Shown here: positions 14,036 through 21,603 of the stretch, piece by piece
Position numbering within the stretch: the first letter of the stretch is position 1
Layout: every line of letters starts with the position of its first letter
Origin: a virus
Length of the DNA stretch: 21,603 nucleotides
IMG/VR virus record: IMGVR_UViG_3300025133_000687
Location: 1-21,603 of that record
Strand: one strand, 5' to 3'
Notes under the pieces: model-generated
Seen by the model: only the letters and a program-made list of their open reading frames with translations
Told to the model about the DNA's origin: nothing
Database searches by the model: none
Made by a program: the position numbers and the translations under genes

Positions 14036-16631
14036 AGAGTTGCGTTAGTATTAAGCCGGCGCCGGCGGGCAGGGCGATCTTTCCTATGAGGTCGAGAGAT
14101 TCCCTGCCCCGCCCGTCCCGAATCAGCGTCAGCCAGTTGATCAAGTCATCGCGCTGCGGCGTACCCAACTGCTGGCTAAAAGTCTCGTAGACATCTATAA
14201 TCCGCCCCGCCTCTTTTTGCACCTGTGGACTGTCGAGGATCTCGATAAGCCTGGGTGCATCAGTTTTAGTCAGTGCGTCCTTGACCGCTTGCACTGAAGT
14301 GCCTTGCCCCGCGTATTTTATATCAGACAACCCTGGAGTAAGAGAGCCGTGGGCAAACGCGGGCTCAAATGCACCCATCTTGCCGAAGATTCTTTCCAGG
14401 TGGGGTTGCAGCCGGTCCACCATCTTTTTCTGATCACCCGCCTTAACTACCGCCGGCCCAAAGTCATCGCCCAGGTTAATCATCGTAATGCCATCGCCCG
14501 TATCGACCAGGATGTCGGCAGCGCTCTGATACGGCAAATCGGCAAATTCATCGCTGGTCAATACCTTGTTTAACTCACCCAACTGATCGGGCGTAGGGCG
14601 ACTCGGCAACGCGACTCTCAGCGACCCTGTGGCGCCCGCTTTGGCGCCCGAGGACCGTGGGAAAGGCTTATGGTAGCCTATGCCCTCCTGGCCCAGCATA
14701 ACCGCTCTGAGGGTCTCTACGCCTTCCATAATATCCGCGCTCGGTTGATCCATAGCGCGGCCCGTTGGCGCCGTAGGATCTATACCCACCAGTGGTCGAG
14801 CTACTCGCCCTGGGTTAGCCTCGATGCCGCCGGCCTCGTTGCGATAGAATCCCTGCGTTGGCTGCGTTGAGCGCGTCTGTATGCCGAGCGCATCGTAGAA
14901 GAGGTCGCGCCCTTGAGGATCTACAGAAGTAAGCGCCTCAGTAAATTCCTCTTTTATATCGTCGCCCGCTTCTAACATCGCCGGCAAATGACCGGTCTTG
15001 TCGCCCGGTATCGCTTCGTAATTGGCAAAAGCGGTATGCTTATCGAAGAAGTCAGTATACGTCTTCGCTGCTTCAGCGCGGGCTGCGTCGATGTCGTAGC
15101 CTCGCTCGTTGGTTACAATGTCCATCGCCTGTTGCCAGGTGGGAACAGTCACCGAACGATCCTTGGCTTTCGCCTTCTGTGCTGCCTCAATTATGGTGGT
15201 GGCTTTTCTGTCTATTAAACCTTTCGCCTTACCCTCGACCCACGGCGCCGCTTGAGCGGTGGCCGCGTTCCAATCGGTTTTGCCGTTTATTTGTCTTACA
15301 TTAGCTCGATGGACCGCCAGCATCGTTTCACCATCTAAGAAAGCGTGTTGCGCTGGGCTTAGTCCGCTATTCCAAATAGAGCCGTCCACTTCTTTATACC
15401 CCCATGCGCGGGCATGCCATATGTCATTGACGCCGGTAGTCGCATAAGGAACATTCGGGTTAATATTCGTACCAAAAACGCCTAATTTTTGCAGATCCTC
15501 GGTCTGCCGTACTCCCCCAAGCAGGGTATCTTCTATTTTCTTATTGATTGCCGGCATGGTGCCAGTCAACGATGGCTTACCTACCGCGGCTTGGTTTATC
15601 ATCTTAGTGGCTACACCTAAATTGACCTCGGGTGTCCGCTGGGCCGAGGTCATGCCCCACGTATCAGCAACCACATCGCCTTTGGTCATCTTTGGCTGTA
15701 GGTTCGAGGGCGCCATTGGGTCGCCTGTCACCTCGATGTTGCCCTGCCTTGAACGGTTATACCAATCGGCGCCCAGGGCGGCGTCCTCCAGTTGCCTGTC
15801 ATAGCTTTCGCGCAATGCGTTTAACTTCGCCGGCGTATTGACGCCTCTCGGAGCCCCTACATACTGACCTGTCTTGTCTCGCTTGAGATGAACGCCTTTT
15901 ATCGAGGCCGCTATAGCATCGTCTTGTGATAATTCTCTAAGGTTCGTTTCCGTTATTGATCGCTGCGTTGGGCCTTTTGTTGGATGCTTGAATACTTTCA
16001 AGTCCATCCGACCAGGAGTTGCCGCAGCCGCAGCCACTTTCCCCACCTTGCCCATCGCCGGCGCCGCCATACCGAGCGCCGCCAGAAACTTACCCCCGGG
16101 AATAAGGTTCTCCGGTCCCAAAAAAGCCGCAAAGCCCCGCTCGTCTATTTGCTGGCCAATACCTTCGCCAGCAGCCCGCAGCCCCCGGGTGGCAACCTCC
16201 ATCGGTCCTTCTTGCCCTATAAGATCCGCCAACCCACTGATACCCTCGCGCACCGCGGCACCCGCTTGCCGGCCAGCTCCCTGGCGTTGCGTAGACGATA
16301 ACGCCAATGGATCCGCCATATCCACCGCCGCCGGCACATCCTCACTCACTATGGCGCCGAGGCCCGCCGGCGTTGCCGTTGCCATCTCGCCTATCTTGGG
16401 CGCCATCTTGTCTATGGCAAAATCCATCGTAGGCTTTACTACATCTTGGCCGTAGCTGCTTTGAGGGCGATAGGCTTGCCGCGCCGCATCTACCAACCCC
16501 GATAACGATACCTGGCGGTTTTCATCCTCAGTAGTCAGGTAGTCTGCCAACGTCGATAGCGATACCTTGCTATCCCCCTTGAGGTAGTCCACCAGGGGCG
16601 CTAATGAGTCAAAAACGGCACTACGGGCCAT
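14007..16631 (-). CDS. Large uncharacterised head-module protein, 874 residues, enzyme-like core and C-terminal membrane segment
   Basis: ATG at 16631, 4 nt after the 63-residue gene, with GAGAGG upstream. Residues 1-205 are low-complexity and Gly/Ala-rich with helices. The core at about 285-475 has an ordered set of conserved-looking motifs: WY at 290-291, TSAQRTPEVNLGVA at 328-341, GVNDIWHARAWGY at 400-412, SPAQHAFLDGE at 425-435 and AATAQAAPWVEGKAKG around 455-470. This order resembles a recurrent phage domain (W-Y, TSxQxxPxxN, D-x-W, QAxxW) of unknown activity that looks enzymatic. Residues ~500-830 are polar and mixed. A hydrophobic stretch LIGKIALPAGAGLILTQLF lies within the last 30 residues. 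Sited between portal and scaffold, it could be an ejected internal protein or a maturation factor. It is too long for a scaffold and shows no MuF or protease motif that I can see. Confidence 0.8.
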   Translation of the reverse strand: MARSAVFDSLAPLVDYLKGDSKVSLSTLADYLTTEDENRQVSLSGLVDAARQAYRPQSSYGQDVVKPTMDFAIDKMAPKIGEMATATPAGLGAIVSEDVPAAVDMADPLALSSTQRQGAGRQAGAAVREGISGLADLIGQEGPMEVATRGLRAAGEGIGQQIDERGFAAFLGPENLIPGGKFLAALGMAAPAMGKVGKVAAAAATPGRMDLKVFKHPTKGPTQRSITETNLRELSQDDAIAASIKGVHLKRDKTGQYVGAPRGVNTPAKLNALRESYDRQLEDAALGADWYNRSRQGNIEVTGDPMAPSNLQPKMTKGDVVADTWGMTSAQRTPEVNLGVATKMINQAAVGKPSLTGTMPAINKKIEDTLLGGVRQTEDLQKLGVFGTNINPNVPYATTGVNDIWHARAWGYKEVDGSIWNSGLSPAQHAFLDGETMLAVHRANVRQINGKTDWNAATAQAAPWVEGKAKGLIDRKATTIIEAAQKAKAKDRSVTVPTWQQAMDIVTNERGYDIDAARAEAAKTYTDFFDKHTAFANYEAIPGDKTGHLPAMLEAGDDIKEEFTEALTSVDPQGRDLFYDALGIQTRSTQPTQGFYRNEAGGIEANPGRVARPLVGIDPTAPTGRAMDQPSADIMEGVETLRAVMLGQEGIGYHKPFPRSSGAKAGATGSLRVALPSRPTPDQLGELNKVLTSDEFADLPYQSAADILVDTGDGITMINLGDDFGPAVVKAGDQKKMVDRLQPHLERIFGKMGAFEPAFAHGSLTPGLSDIKYAGQGTSVQAVKDALTKTDAPRLIEILDSPQVQKEAGRIIDVYETFSQQLGTPQRDDLINWLTLIRDGRGRESLDLIGKIALPAGAGLILTQLFTSETSNEL

Positions 16632-16635
16632 CCGC

Positions 16636-16827
16636 CTATACCTCTCCCGCTAACTGCTTGAGTATCTCAAAATCGGGCGCCGTCACGATATAGACTGCTA
16701 CATCGCCCGCATTCGCCGGCCTTGCCCGAGATACGATGTCGCCCAAAATGGCGCTATCGGTCTTGGCCGCCGGCGTCTTACCCTTGGCTTTAGCCTTGAG
16801 CTTCGCCGCTACCTTCTCTTTTGCCAT
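16636..16827 (-). CDS. Small basic protein, 63 residues
   Basis: The ATG at 16827 follows AGGGGGAG, and the TAG is 4 nt before the 874-residue gene. The first ~22 residues are very rich in Lys and Ala (AKLKAKAKGK), the rest is a small mixed alpha/beta piece (DVAVYIVTAPDFEILKQLAG). No family recognised. The basic end could bind DNA or the portal. Its start region is one copy of a duplicated 21-nt sequence whose other copy is the end of the portal gene. Confidence 0.7.
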   Translation of the reverse strand: MAKEKVAAKLKAKAKGKTPAAKTDSAILGDIVSRARPANAGDVAVYIVTAPDFEILKQLAGEV

Positions 16828-16876
16828 CTCAACTCCCCCTTACCAATTTTTCTATCATCTCAACTCCCCCTTACCA
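16825..16876 (-). repeat. 21-nt perfect direct repeat at the portal/63-residue-gene junction (31-nt period)
   Basis: 16825-16845 and 16856-16876 are identical. The upstream copy (minus strand) encodes the portal's last residues MVRGS and stop; the downstream copy supplies the ribosome site and ATG of the next gene. Between them the duplication leaves a nine-codon frame. Confidence 0.85.
16829..16858 (-). other. Micro-ORF of nine codons (MIEKLVRGS) between portal and 63-residue gene
   Basis: An ATG one base after the portal stop begins MIEKLVRGS and stops in TGA one base before the next gene's ATG. Its ending copies the portal's ending (VRGS), and its ATG matches the next gene's start context, as expected from a tandem duplication. 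It has the same AGGGGGAG ribosome site. Most likely a duplication by-product that keeps translation coupled; a functional peptide is not implied. Confidence 0.35.
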
Positions 16877-18980
16877 TCTCGTTCGCCTCGACCTGGGTGG
16901 CCTGGGCTGTCTTCTGCGCGTTCGATTGCACCTGTCCTAATAGATCCTCGGCACCTACCGACCCGCCGCCGCCACCGGACGGCCTACCCGCGGCGCCCTG
17001 CTCCTCTGCCGCCAACATCTCTTGATGCGACTGTACATGAGCCATTACCATTTGGTCGATCATCTGCATCTGCTGCGCCGCTTGCATATTGAGCGGCTGC
17101 CCGGTAGGACCAACCATCTGAGCCCCCTGCATAAGCTGCTGGTAGATCGGATTCTCCCGGTAGGTCGCGTGTATCTCGGCGTGGGTGTTGTGATCCTGGC
17201 CTTCTAAGACCTCGGTATCGACGCCCTGCACAAATCGGTCATTCTCGAGCTGTGCCGCCCGCTGCGCCTCGACGTTGTTGTCTGTGACCATCAGCTTCTC
17301 GATGTCGACAATGTCGAACGCCGCCGCCATAGCCTTGTCGAGTTCCATCTGGTCGAAATTGGGCCGGTTAGCGGCTCTGTCGTAAAACGCCAGGAAGCGG
17401 TCTTGCTCGAGCTGCTCGAAGAGCGGCTGCGTCGAGCCCACCCGGGTGTGGATGCGGTAATTCCACAAGAAATCGCTGTTGCGTAGCGCCCGCACCATCA
17501 TGCTCTGACCGTCCGGTGCTATGTTGATGGCGAAGTTCTCCGGTGTATACCTCGGGTCGCCCATGACCTGGAATGCGTTACGCACTACCAGCTCGTAGGC
17601 GCCGGCTACCTTGCTCTCCATCCAGTTGCCATTGAGCTGCGCTGCTGCCGCCACCACTGCCGCCTCGGTGGCGCTATCGGCCTCGCCGGCGGTAGGCGGC
17701 TGCACCGCCGCGATCTGGTCCTCATACGCCAACAGGCTCTGCTCATGGCGGTATAGGTCCGCCGGCACACTGGCGAAGTCGAGCTGCTTGATGCCGTTGA
17801 TGTCTTGCATCGTCTGAAACTCGCCGTCCCTCCCCTTGCGTAGTCGCTCGAGTAGATCGGGGTTGGCCAGCGCTTCAGACTCGTTGACTACACCCTGGCG
17901 GGCGGTGCGCTTGAGTATGTCGGCCCGCCGGCTAACCTGTTCGATAATGCCGTTTTGGATGTCTTCGAGATACGCCATCTGCGGCTGCGGGTAGTAGCTA
18001 CTCGCATTCATATCGAACTTGATCGGCACAAAAGGGAAGCCGCTCTCAACCAAGAATCCCGCTGCCGGCTCTCCCGCCTCGAGGTCCAGCACCGGCTCGG
18101 TGAGCTGGCCGGTCTCGTCTTCCTCGAAGATCAACTGGCCTATGCTATTAACCATCTGCGGGAAACTCATCTTGACGAACGGATGCTCCTTCTCGAGGAT
18201 CGGCTCGTCTACGTTATCCGCGAACATGATCAGCTTGCGGTTGATCCTATCGTGGATGCGATCCACCAGGACGAAGTCGCCGTTGTCTACGCTTTCTTTG
18301 AGCGCTTGCATCTCTTCGGTGTCGGTCTGCACCCCCATGACCTCGCCAAACGCCAGCTCATCGTCCGAGCCTACCGAGGTCGCCTTGAGCTGCTTCTTCT
18401 GCTGTATCTCGGGATCGTCCTTCAAAAACTTCAGCGGCACCCACATACGCTCTCGTATATACCGCGCCGTGCCGAGGCGATGCGGCGCCGCGGTGGGATC
18501 CACATGGACAAACCCGGGCGCTACCCTACTAACGCTAACCATGTCCTCGGCCATATCGTCGTTGGTCACATACGGCGCCACCATACTGTCGCCGGGTGGG
18601 TTGAAGTCGAGCCGCAGCCAGCCTACACCCGTAAAGAGCGCGTCAAATATTGCCTGGTGGACATGGTCCTTGACGTTAGCAAGCTGCATGAACGCCGCAG
18701 ACGCCCGCTCGAGCAGCTCGGCCACATCGTCGCCCTCTTCATCTTCGATGATGAAGAACTGCTTGGGATACCTAAAGGCGATGGTGCTGACGATCTGCCT
18801 GACAATCGGATAGAAGCGGCTCACCCGCACCAAATCTTGCGGGTCGAGGTCGCGTATCCGCTGGTCGAACTTGAGGTCGTAGAGGTCCGTCAGGCGCTGC
18901 CAATCGCGCATCCGATCTCGGTATAGGCGATCCAACATCTCACGCTCTGACTTCCAGAATACCAACTGCTGCTTATTCAT
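16860..18980 (-). CDS. Portal protein, 706 residues
   Basis: ATG at 18980, overlapping the terminase TGA as ATGA. The portal forms the ring at one capsid vertex through which the terminase drives DNA. The length is close to that of P22-type podovirus portals. The N-terminus is helical (KSEREMLDRLYRDRMRDWQRL); a mixed alpha/beta core follows with FDALFTGVGWLRLDFNPPGD and VHVDPTAAPHRLGTARYIRE, a pattern typical of these portals (the 'fixed-point' Asp-Pro near residue 170). The C-terminal ~100 residues are Gln/Met-rich helix ending in a Gly/Ser patch, suited to a barrel or crown. Position after the large terminase is classic. The assignment is firm, the exact family is not searched. Confidence 0.9.
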   Translation of the reverse strand: MNKQQLVFWKSEREMLDRLYRDRMRDWQRLTDLYDLKFDQRIRDLDPQDLVRVSRFYPIVRQIVSTIAFRYPKQFFIIEDEEGDDVAELLERASAAFMQLANVKDHVHQAIFDALFTGVGWLRLDFNPPGDSMVAPYVTNDDMAEDMVSVSRVAPGFVHVDPTAAPHRLGTARYIRERMWVPLKFLKDDPEIQQKKQLKATSVGSDDELAFGEVMGVQTDTEEMQALKESVDNGDFVLVDRIHDRINRKLIMFADNVDEPILEKEHPFVKMSFPQMVNSIGQLIFEEDETGQLTEPVLDLEAGEPAAGFLVESGFPFVPIKFDMNASSYYPQPQMAYLEDIQNGIIEQVSRRADILKRTARQGVVNESEALANPDLLERLRKGRDGEFQTMQDINGIKQLDFASVPADLYRHEQSLLAYEDQIAAVQPPTAGEADSATEAAVVAAAAQLNGNWMESKVAGAYELVVRNAFQVMGDPRYTPENFAINIAPDGQSMMVRALRNSDFLWNYRIHTRVGSTQPLFEQLEQDRFLAFYDRAANRPNFDQMELDKAMAAAFDIVDIEKLMVTDNNVEAQRAAQLENDRFVQGVDTEVLEGQDHNTHAEIHATYRENPIYQQLMQGAQMVGPTGQPLNMQAAQQMQMIDQMVMAHVQSHQEMLAAEEQGAAGRPSGGGGGSVGAEDLLGQVQSNAQKTAQATQVEANEMVRGS

Positions 18981-20368
18981 CCCGCATACCTATATTTGGG
19001 TTCATCGTCATTGCCTAACAGGTCCAGAAGTCGCTGCCCATCGCCGTCTGGCTTGGTGGGCGCCTTACGCGCCTTATACGTGTGATTAATGCCATAACGC
19101 AGCCCGTCAGCAGGGTGATCGTTACCACCCTTGAGAACGTCTTCGGGATCCTTCGGGTCGCGCTGGACCGTCGAAAGACTCTGCACCACTTGGTCCGTCC
19201 GCCCCTTAAAAAACTTGAGCCGCCCCGCATACATTAGATCCTTTATATTGCGCCATCCGTTCACCCGGGCGCTGTTGGCCCGCGTCAGGTGGAGACCGAT
19301 AGCCTCGAAGCTGTCCTTGGGCGCCAGCGCCTGACTCGCCTCGCCCGGCGCCCGCTTAGTCCACATATCCGCCGGCGCCAGGTTGAGCCGCGGCCTCTCG
19401 GTCACATAGGGGCAGTTGTCTATCATCGCCTTGATGCCTCGCGCATGATCGGCGCCGCCGGCACCCTCCCGGTAATACTCATCTACCACCCATATATCGT
19501 CATCGTAATCGACGGCTATGATGCCCGCCCAGGTCGCGTTGTGTTCGCCGTAGTCCATGCAAATAAACGTGGGCCAGGTGGGTGGTATCTTATAGGGCTC
19601 TACCTCGCATTCGCGCCGGCTGAACATCGAGAAGTAGCTGCCTATGATCGCATCCCAATCGCCCTCTTTCCATGCCTTGACCAGCTCGGGGTCGCCCAGG
19701 CCGTCGAGGCGCTGCTCGTAGCCCGGGTCCGCCGCCAGCCCGATCTTGTTATCGTGGATGCGCGAAGGCACGAACATCCTGACCATGCCGCTGGCGCTAT
19801 CCTCGAGCGGCACCATGCCGTCAGGGTAGCCGCTGATGCCGAAATGCTCGGCCACCTCCTGGTGGCAACGCCCGCCCGGGTTGCCGGTAGCTCTGACCCT
19901 CTTATGCTGGGCCGGCCCGCGTAGTCTCGACAACATCATCTTATAAGGTCTCATGCTCTCCCACATCGGCAGCTCGTCCCACCCGATCCAGCTCAACGAC
20001 CAGCCCATATACTTGGAGAAGTCGGTCTCTTTCTCGAGGTGTCGCAGCCGAAGGATCGAGCCCCCGGGGAACTTCCAAGTATATTTGCCAACCAGGTACT
20101 CCCCGCCTACATATGGGTATATCTCATGCGATTGATCTATGATCTCTTCCAGATCGGGGTAGCTTTGTCGAAACAGCACCCCACGCCAGTTCTCTCCTTG
20201 CGCTAAGTCTTGCGCGAAATCACCGAGCAAATAGCTCGTCTTACCGCCAAAGACGGCGCCACCATAAAACAGCTCTTGCACCGCCTCGCCCATCCAGATC
20301 GCCGTGCGCTGCGGTCCCTCCTGGGCAGCCCAGGCATAGCTCTCAGGCGCTACTACGGCGCTACTCAC
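18977..20368 (-). CDS. terL: Terminase large subunit, 463 residues, GTG start
   Basis: ATP-driven motor and nuclease for DNA packaging. The start is GTG at 20368 because a TAG lies two codons upstream in frame and no other start is near. Walker A is GGAVFGGKTS at residues 36-45. Walker B is SWIGWDE with catalytic Glu at 132. The coupling motif TGNP is at 161-164. The C-terminal nuclease has its acidic residues in FICMDYG (Asp 272), VVDEYY (Asp 296) and DHPADGLRYG (Asp 417 and 421). All key motifs are intact and the length is normal. It is separated from the small subunit by 23 nt holding a micro-ORF, and overlaps the portal gene by 4 nt. Confidence 0.95.
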   Translation of the reverse strand: MSSAVVAPESYAWAAQEGPQRTAIWMGEAVQELFYGGAVFGGKTSYLLGDFAQDLAQGENWRGVLFRQSYPDLEEIIDQSHEIYPYVGGEYLVGKYTWKFPGGSILRLRHLEKETDFSKYMGWSLSWIGWDELPMWESMRPYKMMLSRLRGPAQHKRVRATGNPGGRCHQEVAEHFGISGYPDGMVPLEDSASGMVRMFVPSRIHDNKIGLAADPGYEQRLDGLGDPELVKAWKEGDWDAIIGSYFSMFSRRECEVEPYKIPPTWPTFICMDYGEHNATWAGIIAVDYDDDIWVVDEYYREGAGGADHARGIKAMIDNCPYVTERPRLNLAPADMWTKRAPGEASQALAPKDSFEAIGLHLTRANSARVNGWRNIKDLMYAGRLKFFKGRTDQVVQSLSTVQRDPKDPEDVLKGGNDHPADGLRYGINHTYKARKAPTKPDGDGQRLLDLLGNDDEPKYRYAG

Positions 20369-20399
20369 CCTCTACTACCTTTGCCACCGTGCTACTCAT
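20361..20399 (-). other. Micro-ORF of twelve codons (MSSTVAKVVEGE) bridging small and large terminase genes
   Basis: Its ATG lies inside the last codons of the small-subunit gene and its TAG lies inside the first codons of the large-subunit gene, overlapping each by 8 nt. The start MSS copies the large subunit's MSS, and the end VEGE copies the small subunit's VEDE. This is the layout expected after a diverged 31-nt duplication. A short frame here could couple translation of the two genes. No separate ribosome site was identified. Confidence 0.35.
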
Positions 20400-20838
20400 C
20401 CTCTACCAGTTCCGCTACCCTGTTGCCACTGAGCGCTGCCTTGAGATCCGACAGTGCGGGCCGGCCTTCGGTCTTGATCTGCCGCACTTCGATAGCATCG
20501 CCATCCTTGCCGGTGGTCTCGATGCGCTCGGTGAACCCGCGGCTCTTGGCTTGTGTCTTTAGATAGAATATGACGGCGCCCAGGTTGCCATCCCTGACCA
20601 GCCGGTGAAGCTGGCCCACCGCCTCGTCGGCCATCTTCTCCCGGCTCTGGTCGAGTACCTCTTGCAGCTTGTAGCGCTCGATATAGTCGTATACCACCGC
20701 CCGAACGACCCCGAGCTTGTCGGCGGCAGCGGTCAAGTTGCCATCGCAAGCAATCAGCGCCGCGGTCACCTGTTCCGCGGTGCATTTGACCGGGCGCCCC
20801 TTGGGGTTGCGGTTGTAGTTTATTTTCTTTGTGGTCAT
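20392..20838 (-). CDS. terS: Terminase small subunit, 148 residues
   Basis: DNA-recognition partner of the large subunit. ATG at 20838. Residues 21-56 form a helix-turn-helix (AALIACDGNLTAAADKLGVVRAVVYDYI) of the kind found in small terminases, then a coiled region with MADEAVGQLHRLVRDGNLGAVIFYLKTQAKSRGF, the oligomerisation helices. The C-terminus (ALSDLKAALSGNRVAELVEDE) is acidic and likely contacts the large subunit. The 21-nt gap before the ATG is AT-rich with no ribosome site, so it may depend on coupling to the winged-helix gene or on an unstructured leader. Order small then large terminase then portal is classical. Confidence 0.9.
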   Translation of the reverse strand: MTTKKINYNRNPKGRPVKCTAEQVTAALIACDGNLTAAADKLGVVRAVVYDYIERYKLQEVLDQSREKMADEAVGQLHRLVRDGNLGAVIFYLKTQAKSRGFTERIETTGKDGDAIEVRQIKTEGRPALSDLKAALSGNRVAELVEDE

Positions 20839-20859
20839 TTGTAGTTGTTTATAAGTCTG

Positions 20860-21186
20860 TTAATGCGCTAACTTCCACACTTTGATCGGTGCCGCATGGT
20901 TGCGGCGGATCTTACTATTTACGTAATCGCCGGTCCACGTAAACCGCGAGTCTCTAAATATCGAGCCCATCCAATTTTGACTATCTCTCTTATTGCTCGG
21001 CGCCAGGTTGAGGCGATACCTTACATCATCCGAGGTTACAACTCCATTGAATCGGGCAATTTCCTCGGCCACATCTCTCGATAGCTCTAACATCTCTTGC
21101 TTGTTAGTCGCTGCCCGAGCCATCCCTTCTTCTCGTAGCTCTACGCCGCCGTCGAGGTCCAGCTCTAACTGACTCATGTCGGCCAT
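20860..21186 (-). CDS. Winged-helix-like DNA-binding protein, 108 residues
   Basis: Its ATG overlaps the peptidase TGA by one base (TGATG). After an acidic N-terminus, residues ~35-107 match a small phage family: VTSDDVRYRLN, then NWMGSIFRDSRF, and NHAAPIKVWKLAH at the end. I know this layout as a winged-helix-like domain found near replication or recombination genes in many phages. Here it lies next to the small terminase, so a role in DNA metabolism or in packaging control is possible. No catalytic residues are evident. Confidence 0.7.
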   Translation of the reverse strand: MADMSQLELDLDGGVELREEGMARAATNKQEMLELSRDVAEEIARFNGVVTSDDVRYRLNLAPSNKRDSQNWMGSIFRDSRFTWTGDYVNSKIRRNHAAPIKVWKLAH

Positions 21187-21590
21187 CAGTAGCTCCAGAT
21201 CGTCGGCCTGGGCGCCGTATGCTCTCCCGGCTTGAGATCGTCCAGGTGCAAGAACCGGTGTTCGCCCTTCTGCTTTACGCCGATCCCGGTGAACCCTACC
21301 ACCAGCGCCTCGGTCAGTATCTCGAACGCATCAACGCCGGCGCAAGCAATGTCAGCAGCTCTCCCCATTGCGTGGGTGCCTGGTGCTGCCTTGGCGGCCT
21401 CGATGCTATGGCGCGGGCTGCGGTAGCCACTGGTGATCGTCAACGGTAGTCCGTAATGATCCCGCAGTAGTTGCAGCCGGTCCATCGTCGCCTTGTCCAT
21501 CGCGCACTCGCCGGTCTCCTGACAGGCCATCTCGGCGAAGGCGAAGTTAGGCCAGCGGTCTGTTGGCCAGGTGTCGGCGGTATAGCTCAC
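21186..21590 (-). CDS. M15-type peptidoglycan endopeptidase (endolysin candidate), 134 residues
   Basis: Cuts peptide cross-links of the cell wall, most likely for lysis. Zinc-ligand pattern: THAMGRAADI (His 73, Asp 80) and RFLHLD (His 115), after TITSGYRSPRH, a typical M15 SGYR motif. Length fits single-domain phage M15 enzymes, and the N-terminus MSYTADTWPTDRWPNFAFAE matches the usual FaEmaC start. The first available start in the window is GTG at 21590 with GGA seven bases upstream. The frame stays open to the right edge, so a longer form is possible. There is no signal peptide; holin and spanin genes, if any, lie outside. The next gene overlaps its stop by one base. Confidence 0.85.
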   Translation of the reverse strand: MSYTADTWPTDRWPNFAFAEMACQETGECAMDKATMDRLQLLRDHYGLPLTITSGYRSPRHSIEAAKAAPGTHAMGRAADIACAGVDAFEILTEALVVGFTGIGVKQKGEHRFLHLDDLKPGEHTAPRPTIWSY

Positions 21591-21603
21591 CTTATTTCCG
21601 CTT

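Noticed and set aside
14055-14066. Palindrome GCCGGCGCCGGC as terminator of the plus-strand gene
   Set aside because: It is codons for Pro-Ala-Gly-Ala-Gly in the 874-residue protein's membrane segment and is not followed by a T-run.
17955-18926. Plus-strand frame of 323 residues opposite the portal gene
   Set aside because: It mirrors a well-supported portal gene, lacks a ribosome site and has His/Arg/Leu-rich composition typical of an antisense shadow. The same holds for the 264-residue frame at 18019-18813 and the 242-residue frame at 2214-2942.
9754-20838. Frequent TAG stops (seven of 18 genes) as a sign of TAG recoding
   Set aside because: Each TAG is followed by a proper start for the next gene, and the proteins have normal ends. 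No in-frame TAG was found within a recognisable domain.

Overview
The window is a piece of a tailed-phage genome (Caudoviricetes, most likely a podovirus). It carries the DNA-packaging, capsid and tail/ejection genes. Eighteen protein genes can be supported. Seventeen lie on the minus strand, so the module reads from right to left; one small gene lies on the plus strand. There are no tRNAs, rRNAs, integrase, insertion sequences or CRISPR. The DNA is fairly GC-rich. The host cannot be named from this stretch. The podovirus reading is an inference: a portal, an adaptor and a nozzle-like protein are followed by very large repetitive or alanine/glycine-rich proteins in T7-like order, and no tail-tube, sheath or baseplate gene is seen.

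Layout from right to left. (1) 21590-20392: an M15-type peptidoglycan peptidase, a small winged-helix-like protein and the small terminase subunit. (2) 20368-16860: the large terminase and the portal. (3) 16827-14007: a 63-residue protein and an 874-residue protein with an enzyme-like core and a C-terminal membrane segment. (4) 14035-13170: a plus-strand 86-residue gene with its own promoter and ribosome site, then a minus-strand FmdB-type zinc-ribbon protein. (5) 13169-10477: a regulatory-looking intergenic region, then scaffold, major capsid protein and a capsid decoration protein. (6) 10476-1: a second regulatory-looking intergenic region, then a 194-residue protein, a 90-residue protein, the head-tail adaptor, a nozzle-like tail protein, a 1,409-residue repeat protein, a 452-residue internal-protein candidate and a large protein running off the left edge.

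How the genes fit together: the terminase subunits thread DNA through the portal into a procapsid built from scaffold and capsid protein. The adaptor and nozzle then close the portal, and the last three proteins are candidates for internal ejection proteins. Genes within each block are tightly packed (ATGA, TAATG and TGATG overlaps or gaps of a few bases), which suggests polycistronic transcription with coupled translation. The two longest gaps (12951-13169 and 10339-10476) both end in the same roughly 53-nt leader, placed exactly 6 nt before a start codon. They probably mark the starts of the capsid and tail transcription units.

No defence system or other novel multi-gene system is visible. 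The points most worth a second look are the duplicated leader, a pair of 43-bp repeats with inverted ends next to one leader copy, the antisense orphan gene, two gene junctions remodelled by 31-nt duplications that leave micro-ORFs, the 874-residue protein, and the tiered repeats in the 1,409-residue protein.
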